Positions 16,968 through 25,701 of a stretch of 64,000 nucleotides of DNA are shown here, piece after piece. The notes beneath the pieces were generated by a model that did no database searches, had not been told where the DNA came from, and saw only the letters and a program-made list of their open reading frames with translations. Each line of letters opens with the position of its first letter. Position 1 is the stretch's first letter. A program made the translations under genes and the position numbers. Location: contig NZ_RDSR01000008.1 in NCBI RefSeq assembly GCF_003716325.1, positions 1-64,000 of the forward strand, given 5' to 3'. The DNA comes from Cryobacterium tepidiphilum. GTDB taxonomy: Bacteria; Actinomycetota; Actinomycetes; Actinomycetales; Microbacteriaceae.

Positions 16968-17867
16968 TCAGGCGGGCTTCATCACCAGCACCGGGTCGGT
17001 GGTCGGCTGCTCCGAGCCGCCCTCCGGTTCCACGGTCACCCCGACGGCGGACCCGCTCGTCATGGTGCCGTCCAGCACGTGCCAGGTCGCCGTGTCCGCC
17101 GACGGCCGGAACGTGCCCGCGGCGCGGGCGCCGGAACCGTCGATGTACCAGGCCTCGTAGACCTTGTCATCGGAGAGGGCCGGGAGATCCTCCACGAGCA
17201 CTGCTGAACGACCGAGCGAACCGGACCAGACCAGGGTGGCTGTTCCGTCGCCCATGGGCTGCGACAGTTTCTGCGCGTCGTCCTGGGCCATGATGTCGGC
17301 CAGGGCGGATGCCGCCTGGTTGACGTTCGCGGTCGTGCCGCCGGTCAGCGAGGTCCCGACGAGGCCGCCCGTGACGAAGAGCACCACGGCCGCCGCCGCG
17401 GCCGCGAGGTAACGCAGCGGGCGCGGGAACTGCGAGAGCCGACCGCGGGACGCGGCGGGCGCGGCGCCCGGTCGATCTTCGGGGCGGGGGAGGTGCCGCA
17501 GACCCCGGCGGGCGACGTCGCCGCCGGTCGTCGTGACGGCATCCGCTTGGACAGCGTCGCTGGTGTCGGCTGCCACACCGGCCGTGGCCGGCTCGTCCGC
17601 CGCATGCGAGGGCGATGCGCTCCGCTGCGGGGTCACCGCGATCTTCGCCATGAGGTCGCTCTTCATGCGCGCCGACGGGGTGACCGGGGTCGTGGCGAGC
17701 CCGAGCAGGCTCGCGGTCTCGGCGAACTCGTCGGCCTCACGGTCGACGTCGGCGGATGCCCGCCTGGCCTTCTCGAAGTCGGCCGACTCCTGGGGGCTCA
17801 CCGCGTCGAGCGCGTAGGCGCCGCTGAGCTCCTGGGCGCCGGGGTCGAAGCTGTCGTCGTTGGTCAT
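16968..17867 (-). CDS. rskA: anti-sigma-K factor RskA
   Basis: This 299-residue membrane protein has a cytoplasmic N-terminal anti-sigma domain (about 10-75, LSGAYALDAVSPQE, without the zinc HxxxCxxC motif). A Pro/Ala-rich linker and one transmembrane helix (about 150-172) lead to an extracytoplasmic RskA domain (DDKVYEAWYIDGSGARAAGTF). In mycobacteria RskA holds SigK until it is degraded by proteolysis. The start overlaps the sigK stop by 4 bp, so the pair is translationally coupled. The linker is longer than in the mycobacterial protein. Confidence 0.92.
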   Translation of the reverse strand: MTNDDSFDPGAQELSGAYALDAVSPQESADFEKARRASADVDREADEFAETASLLGLATTPVTPSARMKSDLMAKIAVTPQRSASPSHAADEPATAGVAADTSDAVQADAVTTTGGDVARRGLRHLPRPEDRPGAAPAASRGRLSQFPRPLRYLAAAAAAVVLFVTGGLVGTSLTGGTTANVNQAASALADIMAQDDAQKLSQPMGDGTATLVWSGSLGRSAVLVEDLPALSDDKVYEAWYIDGSGARAAGTFRPSADTATWHVLDGTMTSGSAVGVTVEPEGGSEQPTTDPVLVMKPA

Positions 17868-18478
17868 GATGCCACTCCCAACTCATCGCGGAGCCTGGCC
17901 ATTCCATCCCGGAGCCTGGTTTTCACCGTACCCACAGGAACGGCGAGGATCTCCGCCACCTCGCGTTGGCTGTAACCGCCGTAGTAGGCGAGGCTGATCG
18001 CTTCACGTTGGAGCTCGCTGATCACCGCCATGGCTCGCTTCACCCTCTCGTGTTCGATCCTGATCTCCACGGTCTCGCTGACGTTGTCGTACCCGGTCTC
18101 AGCGTCGCGCTTGCCGATGCGTTCGTCCCGCTCGCGGCCCGACTGCGAGGCGCGCACCCGGTCGACGGCACGTCGGTGAGCGAGCGTGAGCATCCAGCTG
18201 AGGGCCTTGCCCTTCCGGGTGTCGAACCGGGCGGCATCCTTCCAGATCTCGAGGAAGACCTCCTGGGCGACTTCCTCCGACTGCGAGTGGTCGACGAGCA
18301 CCCGTTCGACGAGTCCGAGGACTCGCGGTGCGGTGCGGTCGTACAGCTCGGAGAACGCCTCCTGGTCGCCGTGGGCTATCTGTTCCATGAGACCCTCCAG
18401 GGTCGACTCGATTCCGGGCGGTGCCGGCTCCGGGGTTCTGTAGGTTGTCACGAGTTCAAGCATGACAGCTGTTTGCAT
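17864..18478 (-). CDS. sigK: ECF RNA polymerase sigma factor SigK
   Basis: This 204-residue ECF sigma factor has region 2 (about 45-110, ELYDRTAPRVLGLVERVLVD and EEVAQEVFLEIW) and region 4 (about 140-195, LQREAISLAYYGGYSQREVAEI). The start at 18478 follows GGGAG by 8 nt; a second ATG five codons later is possible. It lies 18 bp after dipZ and overlaps rskA, so dipZ-sigK-rskA is one transcription unit and sigK probably drives its own expression from the dipZ promoter. The mycobacterial SigK regulon includes mpt70, mpt83 and dipZ, which matches this locus. Confidence 0.92.
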   Translation of the reverse strand: MQTAVMLELVTTYRTPEPAPPGIESTLEGLMEQIAHGDQEAFSELYDRTAPRVLGLVERVLVDHSQSEEVAQEVFLEIWKDAARFDTRKGKALSWMLTLAHRRAVDRVRASQSGRERDERIGKRDAETGYDNVSETVEIRIEHERVKRAMAVISELQREAISLAYYGGYSQREVAEILAVPVGTVKTRLRDGMARLRDELGVAS

Positions 18479-18496
18479 TGTGGTTCTCCCGCCGGT

Positions 18497-20200
18497 CTAT
18501 CCGAACGTGAAGGAATAGGCGGCGACCCCCGGGGAAACGCTCACCGCCAAGGTGTCGGTGGCCGCGGTGTCGGCCGTGAAGATCTCGTACGCCCGCGGGG
18601 TTCCGGTCACCGGCACCGTGGTCGTCTTTCCCGCCACCGTCACGGTCACCGTGCCTTCGCCCGAGAGCACCATCTGCACATGTGAGGCCGTGAATGACAA
18701 GCGGATGCGCGCATCGTCACCCTCGGGAGTGATCGACTGCGAATCCAGCTTCCAGTCGCCGCCCAGGGCGAACGTGTTCTCGGGCTGCGCGTCGGGGAGC
18801 GTGAAGGAACCGCTTCCCTGGCGGTACGGCTCGGATCCGGCGAAGTTCACCTGCTTCGTGGCGCCGAGGTACGTCTCACGGGTGAGGGGCCCGCTGGGGG
18901 TCTCGTCCGGCGTGTCGGTGGGCGGCGGCAGCTGCACGCCGGGGTCGGCGTCCTTCAGCAGTTCGCGGATCAGCTTTTCGGTGCTGTCATAGTCGCCTTC
19001 CCCGAACGAGATGTTGCGCACGACGCCCTCGGCGTCGATGAGGTAGCTGGCCGGCCAGTACCGGTTGCGGTAGTTGGTCCAGGTGGACAGGTTGTTGTCG
19101 ATGGCGACCGGGTAATGGATGCCGAGGCTCTTCGCCCCCGCTTTGACGTTGCGGGGTTCCTTCTCGAAGGCGTACTCGGGGGAGTGGATGCCGATCACCT
19201 GCAGCCCGACGTCCTTGTAGGTGTCGTACCAGGCGGCGACGTGCGGGATGGAGCGCTGGCAGTTGATGCAGGAGTAGGCCCAGAAGTCCACGAGCACGAC
19301 CTTGCCGCGCTGCGAGGCGAGGTCGATGGGCTTGTTGCCTGGCGTGTTGAACCACTCCTGGATTCCGGTGATGCTGGGCGCGGTGCCGCACCGCTGCAGT
19401 TCGGTGGCGTGGTTGGTGCACTTGTCGAGGTCTTTGTTCTCGTCGTTCACCAGACCGCCGAGGGTGAGGGCGTCCTGCACCTCCGACGACTCTGCGATCT
19501 GGTTCTGCAGCCCGCTGGTGTAGTCGGGCACGAGGCGCTGGAGCAGCTGCGGCACGTCGAGGATGAGGCCAACGGACAGGGCGATCATGACGATGCCGCC
19601 CGTGATGCGGATGGCCTTCTGGCGCTTGCGGAAGCTCTTCACCCGCTCGGCGACCCTGCGCCCGGCGAGAGCGAAGACCAGCAGCGGCACCGCGGCGCCG
19701 ATGGCGAACGAGAGAGTGAGCACGATGGTGCCGGCTCCCACCTGCCCGGTCGTCCCCGCGACGGTGATGGCGGCCAGCACCGGCCCCGCGCACGGAACAT
19801 AGACGGCCCCCAGCGCGAGGCCGAGGGGGAAACCGCCACGGTCGGTGCCCACGGCCTTCTGCGGGATGCGGGAGAACGGCTTCTCGAGGAGGTGCTGGAA
19901 GCCGGGAACGATCAGCCCAACGCCGATGAGGATGAGCACGACGATGCCGGCCCAGCGAAGCACGTCCTGGGGCAGCCCGAGGAGGCTGAGGAGCACGGAG
20001 CCGACGAGCGTGACGAGGCTGAAGCTGGTGATGAGGCCGAGGATGACGAGGTAGGGCCGCCAGCGCGAGACGCCGGGAAGGCCGTCTTGCGAACGCGCGC
20101 CCTGCACGCCCCCCGAGAAGAAGATAACGGGGAGTACCGGCAGGATGCACGGCGAGATGCCCGTGATCAGGCCACCGATAAAGCCGATGAGAGCGAGCAT
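18497..20200 (-). CDS. dipZ: DipZ-like protein: CcdA electron-transfer domain plus thioredoxin domain
   Basis: This 567-residue protein moves reducing power across the membrane. An N-terminal CcdA/DsbD-type domain of six or more helices carries Cys in ISPCILPVLPV (about 18) and VPCAGPVL (about 125). An extracytoplasmic TlpA-like thioredoxin domain (about 285-420) has the active site CINC in WAYSCINCQRS, and a beta-rich C-terminal domain (about 450-567) follows. The same three-part architecture is known in mycobacterial DipZ. The ATG at 20200 follows AGGAGGA; the reading frame is open upstream but not coding. It is the first gene of the sigK operon. Confidence 0.93.
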   Translation of the reverse strand: MLALIGFIGGLITGISPCILPVLPVIFFSGGVQGARSQDGLPGVSRWRPYLVILGLITSFSLVTLVGSVLLSLLGLPQDVLRWAGIVVLILIGVGLIVPGFQHLLEKPFSRIPQKAVGTDRGGFPLGLALGAVYVPCAGPVLAAITVAGTTGQVGAGTIVLTLSFAIGAAVPLLVFALAGRRVAERVKSFRKRQKAIRITGGIVMIALSVGLILDVPQLLQRLVPDYTSGLQNQIAESSEVQDALTLGGLVNDENKDLDKCTNHATELQRCGTAPSITGIQEWFNTPGNKPIDLASQRGKVVLVDFWAYSCINCQRSIPHVAAWYDTYKDVGLQVIGIHSPEYAFEKEPRNVKAGAKSLGIHYPVAIDNNLSTWTNYRNRYWPASYLIDAEGVVRNISFGEGDYDSTEKLIRELLKDADPGVQLPPPTDTPDETPSGPLTRETYLGATKQVNFAGSEPYRQGSGSFTLPDAQPENTFALGGDWKLDSQSITPEGDDARIRLSFTASHVQMVLSGEGTVTVTVAGKTTTVPVTGTPRAYEIFTADTAATDTLAVSVSPGVAAYSFTFG

Positions 20201-20225
20201 TGATTGTCCTCCTGGGTCGGGAGTA

Positions 20226-20252
20226 GTTCGTCGCCGTCGCGGAATGGGATTG
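20226..20252 (-). promoter_or_regulatory. SigK-type promoter for dipZ-sigK-rskA
   Basis: On the minus strand the elements are CAATCC (20252-20247), 15 bp, then ACGAAC (20231-20226). This resembles the mycobacterial SigK consensus CCATCC-N16/17-CCGAAT. Start would fall about 20219, close to the dipZ ATG at 20200. It mirrors the element facing the fasciclin gene. Confidence 0.7.
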
Positions 20253-20266
20253 GTCGATGCCGGTTC

Positions 20267-20293
20267 CAATCCGTTTCCGGTGCCACTCCGAAC
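20267..20293 (+). promoter_or_regulatory. SigK-type promoter for the fasciclin lipoprotein gene
   Basis: CAATCC (20267-20272), a 15-bp spacer and CCGAAC (20288-20293) match the dipZ promoter element in both hexamers and spacer length. Start would be near 20300, leaving a 5' leader of about 65 nt with AAGGAG before the ATG. Confidence 0.7.
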
Positions 20294-20366
20294 CACCTCG
20301 TGAAAGCCACGAGGGAACACGGCAGATGCCGGCGGATCTCGTCGCACAGCCCCTAAGGAGAACCCC

Positions 20367-21050
20367 ATGCGCATCACAACTCGCCACACCCTCACGGCGC
20401 TCACCATCGCCGCCGTCGCCTCCCTCGGCCTCGCCGGCTGTTCCTCCAGCAGCGACACCGCCTCGTCGGACACCGACACCTCCAGCAGCGCCCCGATGGA
20501 GAGCCCCTCGCAGAGCCCCATGGAAACGCCGTCGACGAATGCCGACCCGGCCGCCGACCTCGTCGGCCCCGGCTGCGCCGCCTACGCCGACGCCGTCCCC
20601 GAGGGCCCCGGATCGGTCATGGGCATGTCGGCCGACCCCGTCGCCGTCGCCGCCTCGAACAACCCGCTCCTTACCACGCTCGTGGCCGCCGTTTCCGGCA
20701 AGCTCAACCCCAAGGTGAACCTGGTCGACACGCTCAACGGCAGCGAGTTCACCGTCTTCGCCCCCGTCGACGACGCCTTCGCCAAGATCGACCCCGCCAC
20801 GATCGACTCGCTCAAGACCCCGGAGGGCGCTGACACGCTCACCAAGATCCTGACCTACCACGTGGTTCCCGGCCAGATCTCGCCCGACGCCATCGCCGGC
20901 GAGCAGACCACCGTCGAAGGAGACACCGTGACGGTGACCGGCAGCGGTGACTCGCTCAAGGTCAACGACGCCAACGTCATCTGCGGCGGCGTTCACACCG
21001 CCAACGCCACCGTGTACCTCATCGACTCGGTGCTCATGCCCCCGATGTAG
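20367..21050 (+). CDS. fasciclin-domain lipoprotein (MPT70/MPT83-like)
   Basis: This 227-residue exported lipoprotein has a signal peptide with lipobox LGLAGC (Cys24) and a Ser/Thr-rich linker (about 25-60). A FAS1 domain (about 85-227) contains [21 protein letters not shown] and the closing [11 protein letters not shown]. The Cys in GPGC and in VICGG recall the disulfide of MPT70-type proteins. FAS1 proteins mediate adhesion or surface interactions. Divergence from dipZ-sigK-rskA with a matching promoter makes it the likely main SigK target; DipZ may serve its disulfide chemistry. Confidence 0.92.
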   Translation: MRITTRHTLTALTIAAVASLGLAGCSSSSDTASSDTDTSSSAPMESPSQSPMETPSTNADPAADLVGPGCAAYADAVPEGPGSVMGMSADPVAVAASNNPLLTTLVAAVSGKLNPKVNLVDTLNGSEFTVFAPVDDAFAKIDPATIDSLKTPEGADTLTKILTYHVVPGQISPDAIAGEQTTVEGDTVTVTGSGDSLKVNDANVICGGVHTANATVYLIDSVLMPPM

Positions 21051-21069
21051 CCTCGGGTGCTCAAGAGGA

Positions 21070-21100
21070 GGGACGGTCGCTTCGGCGGCCGTCCCTTTTT
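21070..21100 (+). terminator. Rho-independent terminator after the fasciclin gene
   Basis: GGGACGG (21070-21076) pairs with CCGTCCC (21089-21095), with an inner CGC-TTCG-GCG tetraloop hairpin and five T directly after. It lies 19 bp past the stop and is the clearest intrinsic terminator in the window. Confidence 0.9.
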
Positions 21101-21123
21101 GCTGTGCCGGCGCATCCGCCCGC

Positions 21124-22368
21124 CTAGCCGGTCGCAGCGCGCGCGCCGCGCCTGCTCCACGCGACGACGGGAATGAGCAGCAGCGCGAGGAGGCCGCCGC
21201 CGAGGGAGAGGACGGCGTAACTGCTGCCGGCCACCACCATGCCGGAGAGCGCTCCGCCGGTCGCCCCGGAGAGCGCGACCAGGACGTCGACGTTGCCCTG
21301 GGTCTTCGCCCGGGTCGCGGGCGACGTCGCGTCCACGATCATCGCCGTGCCGCTGATGAGGCCGAAGTTCCAGCCGAGGCCGAGCAGCACGAGGGCCACG
21401 ATGAGCACCGGCATCGAATCCGGGGGCGCGAGGGCGGCGACGGTGCCCGCGAGCAACAGGGTGACGCCGGAGGCGATCGACATGGGAACGCGTCCGACCT
21501 TGTCGACGAGCGTCCCGGTCACGAGCGATGGCAGGTACATGGCGCCGATGTGCAAACCGATGACGAGCCCGACATCGGAGAGGCCGTGGCCGTGCGCGCG
21601 CATCTGCACCGGCGTCATCGTCATGATCGCCACCATCGCCAGCTGCGTCAGCACCATCACGCTCGCGCCCACGAGCACTCCTCGGTCGACGCGGTCCGGT
21701 GCCGGGGCGGAGACAGCCGGCGGCGCGGCAGCCCCCCACGCCTTGGCCACGAGGAATGGGTCAGGCCGCAGGAAGACGAAGAGAAGGATGCCGGCCACGA
21801 GGTACGCGGCCGACGCCAGGAGGAAGGGGCCCGCCAGGGCCGGGATGCCCCAGCCCACTGCAAGCTGCCCGGTGACCGGAACGAGGTTCGGGCCGGCCAC
21901 AGCGCCGAGCGTCGTGGACACCAGGGCGACGCTGACCGCGGTGCCGCGCTGCCGCGGCTCGGCAAGGTCGGTGCCGGCGTACCGTGCCTGCAGGTTGGTG
22001 GAGATTCCCGCGCCGTACGCCAGGAGCGAGACGAAAAGCAGGGGAACGTTGCCGAGCACGGCGGCCAGGACGACACCGGCCGCACCGATCCCGCCCGCAA
22101 GGAACCCGGCGCTCAGGCCCGTGCGCCGGCCCCGGCGCTGTGACAGCCGGCCCACCAGCAGGGCGGATGCGGCGGCCCCGAGGGCGAACACTGCGGAGGG
22201 GAGCCCGGCGAACCTGTCTGTGCCCAGCATGTCCTCGGCCAGGAGCGCACCCACTGTCACACCCGCGGCCAGGCCCGCCCCGCCGAAGACCTGCGAAACC
22301 ACGACGACACGCAGCGTGCGGCGATAGAGTCGCTGCCGCTCCGTGGGTTCGGCGGTCGTCTGAGTCAC
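21124..22368 (-). CDS. MFS transporter
   Basis: This 414-residue protein has about 12 hydrophobic helices and the major-facilitator loop pattern LVGRLSQRRGRRTG between helices 2 and 3 and TGTLVDKVGRVP at the matching place in the second half. It probably exports a small molecule by proton exchange; the substrate is unknown. The start is GTG and overlaps the stop of the preceding VOC gene, so the two are likely coexpressed, which suggests a resistance or detoxification pair. Confidence 0.88.
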   Translation of the reverse strand: MTQTTAEPTERQRLYRRTLRVVVVSQVFGGAGLAAGVTVGALLAEDMLGTDRFAGLPSAVFALGAAASALLVGRLSQRRGRRTGLSAGFLAGGIGAAGVVLAAVLGNVPLLFVSLLAYGAGISTNLQARYAGTDLAEPRQRGTAVSVALVSTTLGAVAGPNLVPVTGQLAVGWGIPALAGPFLLASAAYLVAGILLFVFLRPDPFLVAKAWGAAAPPAVSAPAPDRVDRGVLVGASVMVLTQLAMVAIMTMTPVQMRAHGHGLSDVGLVIGLHIGAMYLPSLVTGTLVDKVGRVPMSIASGVTLLLAGTVAALAPPDSMPVLIVALVLLGLGWNFGLISGTAMIVDATSPATRAKTQGNVDVLVALSGATGGALSGMVVAGSSYAVLSLGGGLLALLLIPVVAWSRRGARAATG

Positions 22369-22736
22369 TGACGGGAGATCTGCTGCAGGGCCCAGGAGTT
22401 GCCGTCCGGGTCGCTGAAAAACGCGTAGTGCACGCCGCCACCCATGTCGTGGATGTCGGACACCTCGACTCCGTTGCCGACGAGAGTGCCGCGCACGCCT
22501 TCAAGGTCGTCGACCACGAGGTGGAGGTTGAGGACGGGGGCTGCGTCGGGGGCCGTGATCCCGACGCCGAAAGCGATCGAGCAGGCGGACCCGGGCGGCG
22601 TCAGCTGAACCACGCGCATGCCGTTGCCCGGCGCGACGTCATGATCCAGCTGGAAGCCGACCCGGTCGACGTAGAACTCCTTGCTTCGCTCGACGTCGCT
22701 CGACGGCAACGGAACCAGTTCGAGTCGCATGTCCAT
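22365..22736 (-). CDS. VOC-superfamily (glyoxalase/bleomycin-resistance-like) protein
   Basis: This 123-residue single-module protein has the paired beta-alpha-beta-beta-beta units of the vicinal-oxygen-chelate fold, for example the start MRLELVPLPSSDVERSKEFY and the late HYAFFSDPDGNSWALQQ. Members bind metal and catalyse isomerisation or ring cleavage, or bind drugs. The ATG at 22736 follows AAGGAG by about 8 nt and is preferred over an upstream in-frame start. It overlaps the MFS gene. Confidence 0.85.
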   Translation of the reverse strand: MDMRLELVPLPSSDVERSKEFYVDRVGFQLDHDVAPGNGMRVVQLTPPGSACSIAFGVGITAPDAAPVLNLHLVVDDLEGVRGTLVGNGVEVSDIHDMGGGVHYAFFSDPDGNSWALQQISRQ

Positions 22737-22906
22737 AACGCACTCCTTCGTCTGAATGGGGGCGGCAACATCGGCGACGTGAGCGAAAGATATCGTCACG
22801 GCCATTGTGAGGCCATAGCGCGGCGTTCACAACGGATGCGCTGCCGACCGCGCGGCGCAGACCCCATTCGCGCCGTGCGCCCGCGGCCCGCGCGTTCGAG
22901 GGCGAG

Positions 22907-23551
22907 CTATGCGCTAAGCGTGTCGCGAAGCCGGATCAGGCCGTCCCGGATGCGGGTCTTCGCCGTGCCGAGCGGCACCTGCAGCAGTTCGGAGACCTCG
23001 CTGTGCGTGTATCCGCCGAAGTAGGCGAGCTCGATGGCCTGGCGCTGGCAGGCGGAGAGCGAGCGGAGTGCGGCTCGCAGTCCCTGGGCGTTGAGGGAGG
23101 CCTGCGCTGCCGACGCCGTCTCATCGGTCAGGGTGCGGCGGCTCCGCTCGGCGTCGGCGGCGTCGCGGCGCCGCCATGCCTCACTGCTTCGCACGCGGTC
23201 CACTGCCTTGCGATGAGCCATGGTCATCACCCAGGCGAGCGCGGATCCGCGGTTCTGGTCGAACCGGCTGGACGTTCGCCAGATCTCGAGGAAGACCTCC
23301 TGGGTGACCTCCTCCGACTGGTGCACGTCGCGCAGCACCCGGAGGACCATGCCGTGGATGCGGGGCGCGACGTTGTCGTAGAGGTGTGCGAACGCTTGCT
23401 CGTCGCCGTGGCTTGACGCCTCCAGCTGGGATTCGAGACTCGCGCGCGCCGCGTCGGCTCCGCCGTCGATGCCGTCCACACTCGATTCCGTCGTGCCGCT
23501 TTCCGTTTCGAGTGTTTGGTTCTCGGAGGAGTGAGCGGCGCGAGGGGTCAT
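22907..23551 (-). CDS. ECF sigma factor, SigK-like paralogue
   Basis: This 214-residue sigma factor is strongly similar to the SigK at 17864-18478. The shared region 2 segments include QSEEV-QEVFLEIW, and region 4 segments include QRQAIELAYFGGYTHSEVSELL. An N-terminal extension of about 45 residues is rich in Ser, Thr and Glu. Unlike SigK it has no adjacent anti-sigma gene: the downstream genes on the strand encode a VOC protein and an MFS transporter. It is divergent from an OhrR-like regulator and its upstream region contains that regulator's probable operators. The start follows AAGGAC. Confidence 0.9.
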   Translation of the reverse strand: MTPRAAHSSENQTLETESGTTESSVDGIDGGADAARASLESQLEASSHGDEQAFAHLYDNVAPRIHGMVLRVLRDVHQSEEVTQEVFLEIWRTSSRFDQNRGSALAWVMTMAHRKAVDRVRSSEAWRRRDAADAERSRRTLTDETASAAQASLNAQGLRAALRSLSACQRQAIELAYFGGYTHSEVSELLQVPLGTAKTRIRDGLIRLRDTLSA

Positions 23552-23594
23552 TGTCGTCCTTGGAATGCAGCTGTTACGCGGAGCGGGTATTCGT

Positions 23595-23621
23595 CTTGAG
23601 CACAAGTATCTTTTGCACAAG
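23595..23621. promoter_or_regulatory. tandem near-palindromes, probable OhrR/MarR operators
   Basis: CTTGAGCACAAG (23595-23606) and CTTTTGCACAAG (23610-23621) are related half-palindromes 15 bp apart in the divergent region between the sigma factor and the OhrR-like gene. Their position fits autoregulation and control of the sigma gene. Coordinates may be off by one base. Confidence 0.5.
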
Positions 23622-23641
23622 CTACCTGAAGTCGTGACAGT

Positions 23642-24103
23642 ATGTGGGATATGGCCGAAATTCGGACTCCGTCGCTCTCCGACCAGCTGTGTTTCGATCT
23701 CTACGCAGCCTCGCGAGCGATGACGAATGCCTACCGTCCGGTACTCACCGAACTGGGATTGACCTACCCCCAGTTCCTCGTGCTGGTCGTGTTGTGGGAC
23801 GAGGGCACCCGCACGATGCGGGAGCTCGCCACCGTGTTGAAGTTGGACCACGGCACACTCACACCCCTGCTGCGCCGCATGGAGGCCAGGGGCCTCGTGA
23901 CCCGCCGCCGTGCGAACCTCGATGAGCGTTTCGTGGAGATCGCCCTGACCCCGCACGGAGATGCGCTGCGCGTGCACGCGGAAAAGATCCAGTGCGACAT
24001 GAAGGTCGCCCTCGGCCTGGACCCCGCGCAATTCGCAACGCTGCAAGCGACGCTGCGCGAGCTGACGGCGAGCGTCACCAAGGCGACCGCCGCCCGGCGG
24101 TGA
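23642..24103 (+). CDS. OhrR-like MarR-family regulator
   Basis: This 153-residue winged-helix repressor contains the OhrR signature around the reactive cysteine: DQLCFDLYAASRAMTNAYRP, with Cys17, followed by LGLTYPQFLVLVVLW. In OhrR proteins organic hydroperoxides oxidise this Cys and release DNA. The usual ohr partner is not next to it; instead a FUSC-type membrane protein gene overlaps its stop (GTGA) and a SigK-like gene is divergent. Start may be the ATG at 23642 or three codons later. Confidence 0.88.
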   Translation: MWDMAEIRTPSLSDQLCFDLYAASRAMTNAYRPVLTELGLTYPQFLVLVVLWDEGTRTMRELATVLKLDHGTLTPLLRRMEARGLVTRRRANLDERFVEIALTPHGDALRVHAEKIQCDMKVALGLDPAQFATLQATLRELTASVTKATAARR

Positions 24104-25680
24104 CCTTTGGGCGCCTGATCCCGGCCGCGGTGCGCCCGCTTCGGCGCATCCGTCGCGGGTTCACAACCTCTGACCCCGACCGCGCCCGGCTGCGACTGGC
24201 GACGACGACGATCGCGACCCTTGTCGTGGTTGCCCTGATTCTGTTCGCCCTGGCCACGGTCACGGCCCAGCCGATCACTGCCGTCGTTCCCGGGATCGTG
24301 GTGGCCATGATCGCGTCGCTGGCCGTTCGCGAGCCCGAAGCGGGCCGACGGGCCGTCAGCATCCTGCTGCTCATACCCTCCTCCGTCATCGCGATCACGC
24401 TGGGGGCCGTGGTCCATGCGGTGGCGCCGCTGGCCGATGTGGTCTTCGTCATCGTCGCCGTGGCCGCCGTGCTCCTGCGCGCCCTCGGGCCGCGCGGAAC
24501 GGCCATCGGCATGGTCGCGTTCATGTCGTACTTCCTGTCGCTGTTCGTCAAGACGACCCCTGCCCAGCTGCCCGTGGTGGCCGCAGCAGTGATCGCCGCC
24601 GCACTCGTGACCATCGCGATGCGCCTGCTGCTTCGGCCGCGGCACGCCGACCGCGACCTTCACCGCATGGTGGCGGCGCTCGGGTTCCGGGCCGGTCGCG
24701 TGCTGGACGTCCTCGTGGAGGGCGTGCGCGCCGGTGAATTCGACGAGCGCCTGCGAGCCGACCTGCGGTCACGGGTGGCTGCGTCCGGTTCGACGGCGAC
24801 GTCGGTCGAAGACGTCCTGGAGGCGGCTGAGGGCCGGGTGATCCAGGGGATCGGGAACGACGAACTCGGCGTGCGCGTCTTCGACTTCCAGCTGGCCATC
24901 GAGAACCTCGCGACGACGGCGGTGCACGGGGGCTTGCAGGCCGGCGCCGGTCCTCCCGAGCGGGAGCCGATGGCGTCGCGGCTGCGGGCGTTCGCCGATG
25001 TCCTGCGCGCGCCGATGCCGCTCGTTGGTTCGGTGTACTCGAGCGCGCCCGAATCACCCGGCGAGGAGGGCGCGGCGACCCTCGCGCGGGTGCTGGACGC
25101 CGGGTACGACAGCTGGCATCGCGTCGCATTCCCGGCTGCCGATGATGCACCCGAGCGCCCCCGCGCATCCGCTGAAAACCCGGACGGGCGGCCAGCGGGC
25201 GCCGACGACGACCGCCCCGCCCTGCGCGGGGCCTTCGCCGCGCTTCGCGCGACCACCCGTCCCCTCACCCACGGTCTCACCGGTGTGTTTGACCGCGGGG
25301 GCTCACGGCGCACCCTGCAGATCCTCGCCGCCTGAGAATACCACACGCGCGCCCTCATCCGCCTCTCGGACGCGGCCCTCGCGACTGCGTCGCTGCCACT
25401 CGGGACAAACCTCGAGCAGGTCGCCCGGCTCGTGCGGGACAACATCGACGCGCTCGCAGACAATCTCGGCGAGCGGATGTCCGACGTCGCCTTCCACGAC
25501 ATCGGCGAAGCGGTCAGCGCCCTCGAAGAACAGGCCGGGTCGCTGCGCTCACCGGATACGCTGACGGTGCTCGCCGCGGCACGGCACCTCCAGGCCATCG
25601 ACCAGTCGATCCAGGCGCGTGCCCGGGAGCTTGGCGTCCGGCGACCAGGCGGCGCGGCGGAACCGCCACCCGGTCGCTGA
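24100..25680 (+). pseudogene. FUSC-family transporter gene interrupted by an in-frame TGA
   Basis: The first part (24100-25335, GTG start, 411 residues) has hydrophobic helices at about 35-175 and a long cytoplasmic region, as in FUSC/aromatic-acid efflux proteins. The TGA at 25333-25335 is followed, in the same frame, by 114 sense codons (EYHTRALIRLSDAALATAS onward) of normal high-GC third positions that read like the helical end of the same domain, closing with a second TGA at 25680. A C-to-T change of a CGA Arg codon would explain it. Alternatives are sequencing error or a shorter functional product plus readthrough. It is coupled to the OhrR-like gene by a 4-bp overlap. Confidence 0.7.
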
Positions 25681-25701
25681 GGTGTGGCGGGGGCCGGGTC
25701 C

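Noticed and set aside
25333-25335. Selenocysteine at the in-frame TGA of the FUSC gene
   Set aside because: No SECIS-like hairpin was evident after the TGA, and FUSC proteins are not known selenoproteins; mutation or error is simpler.
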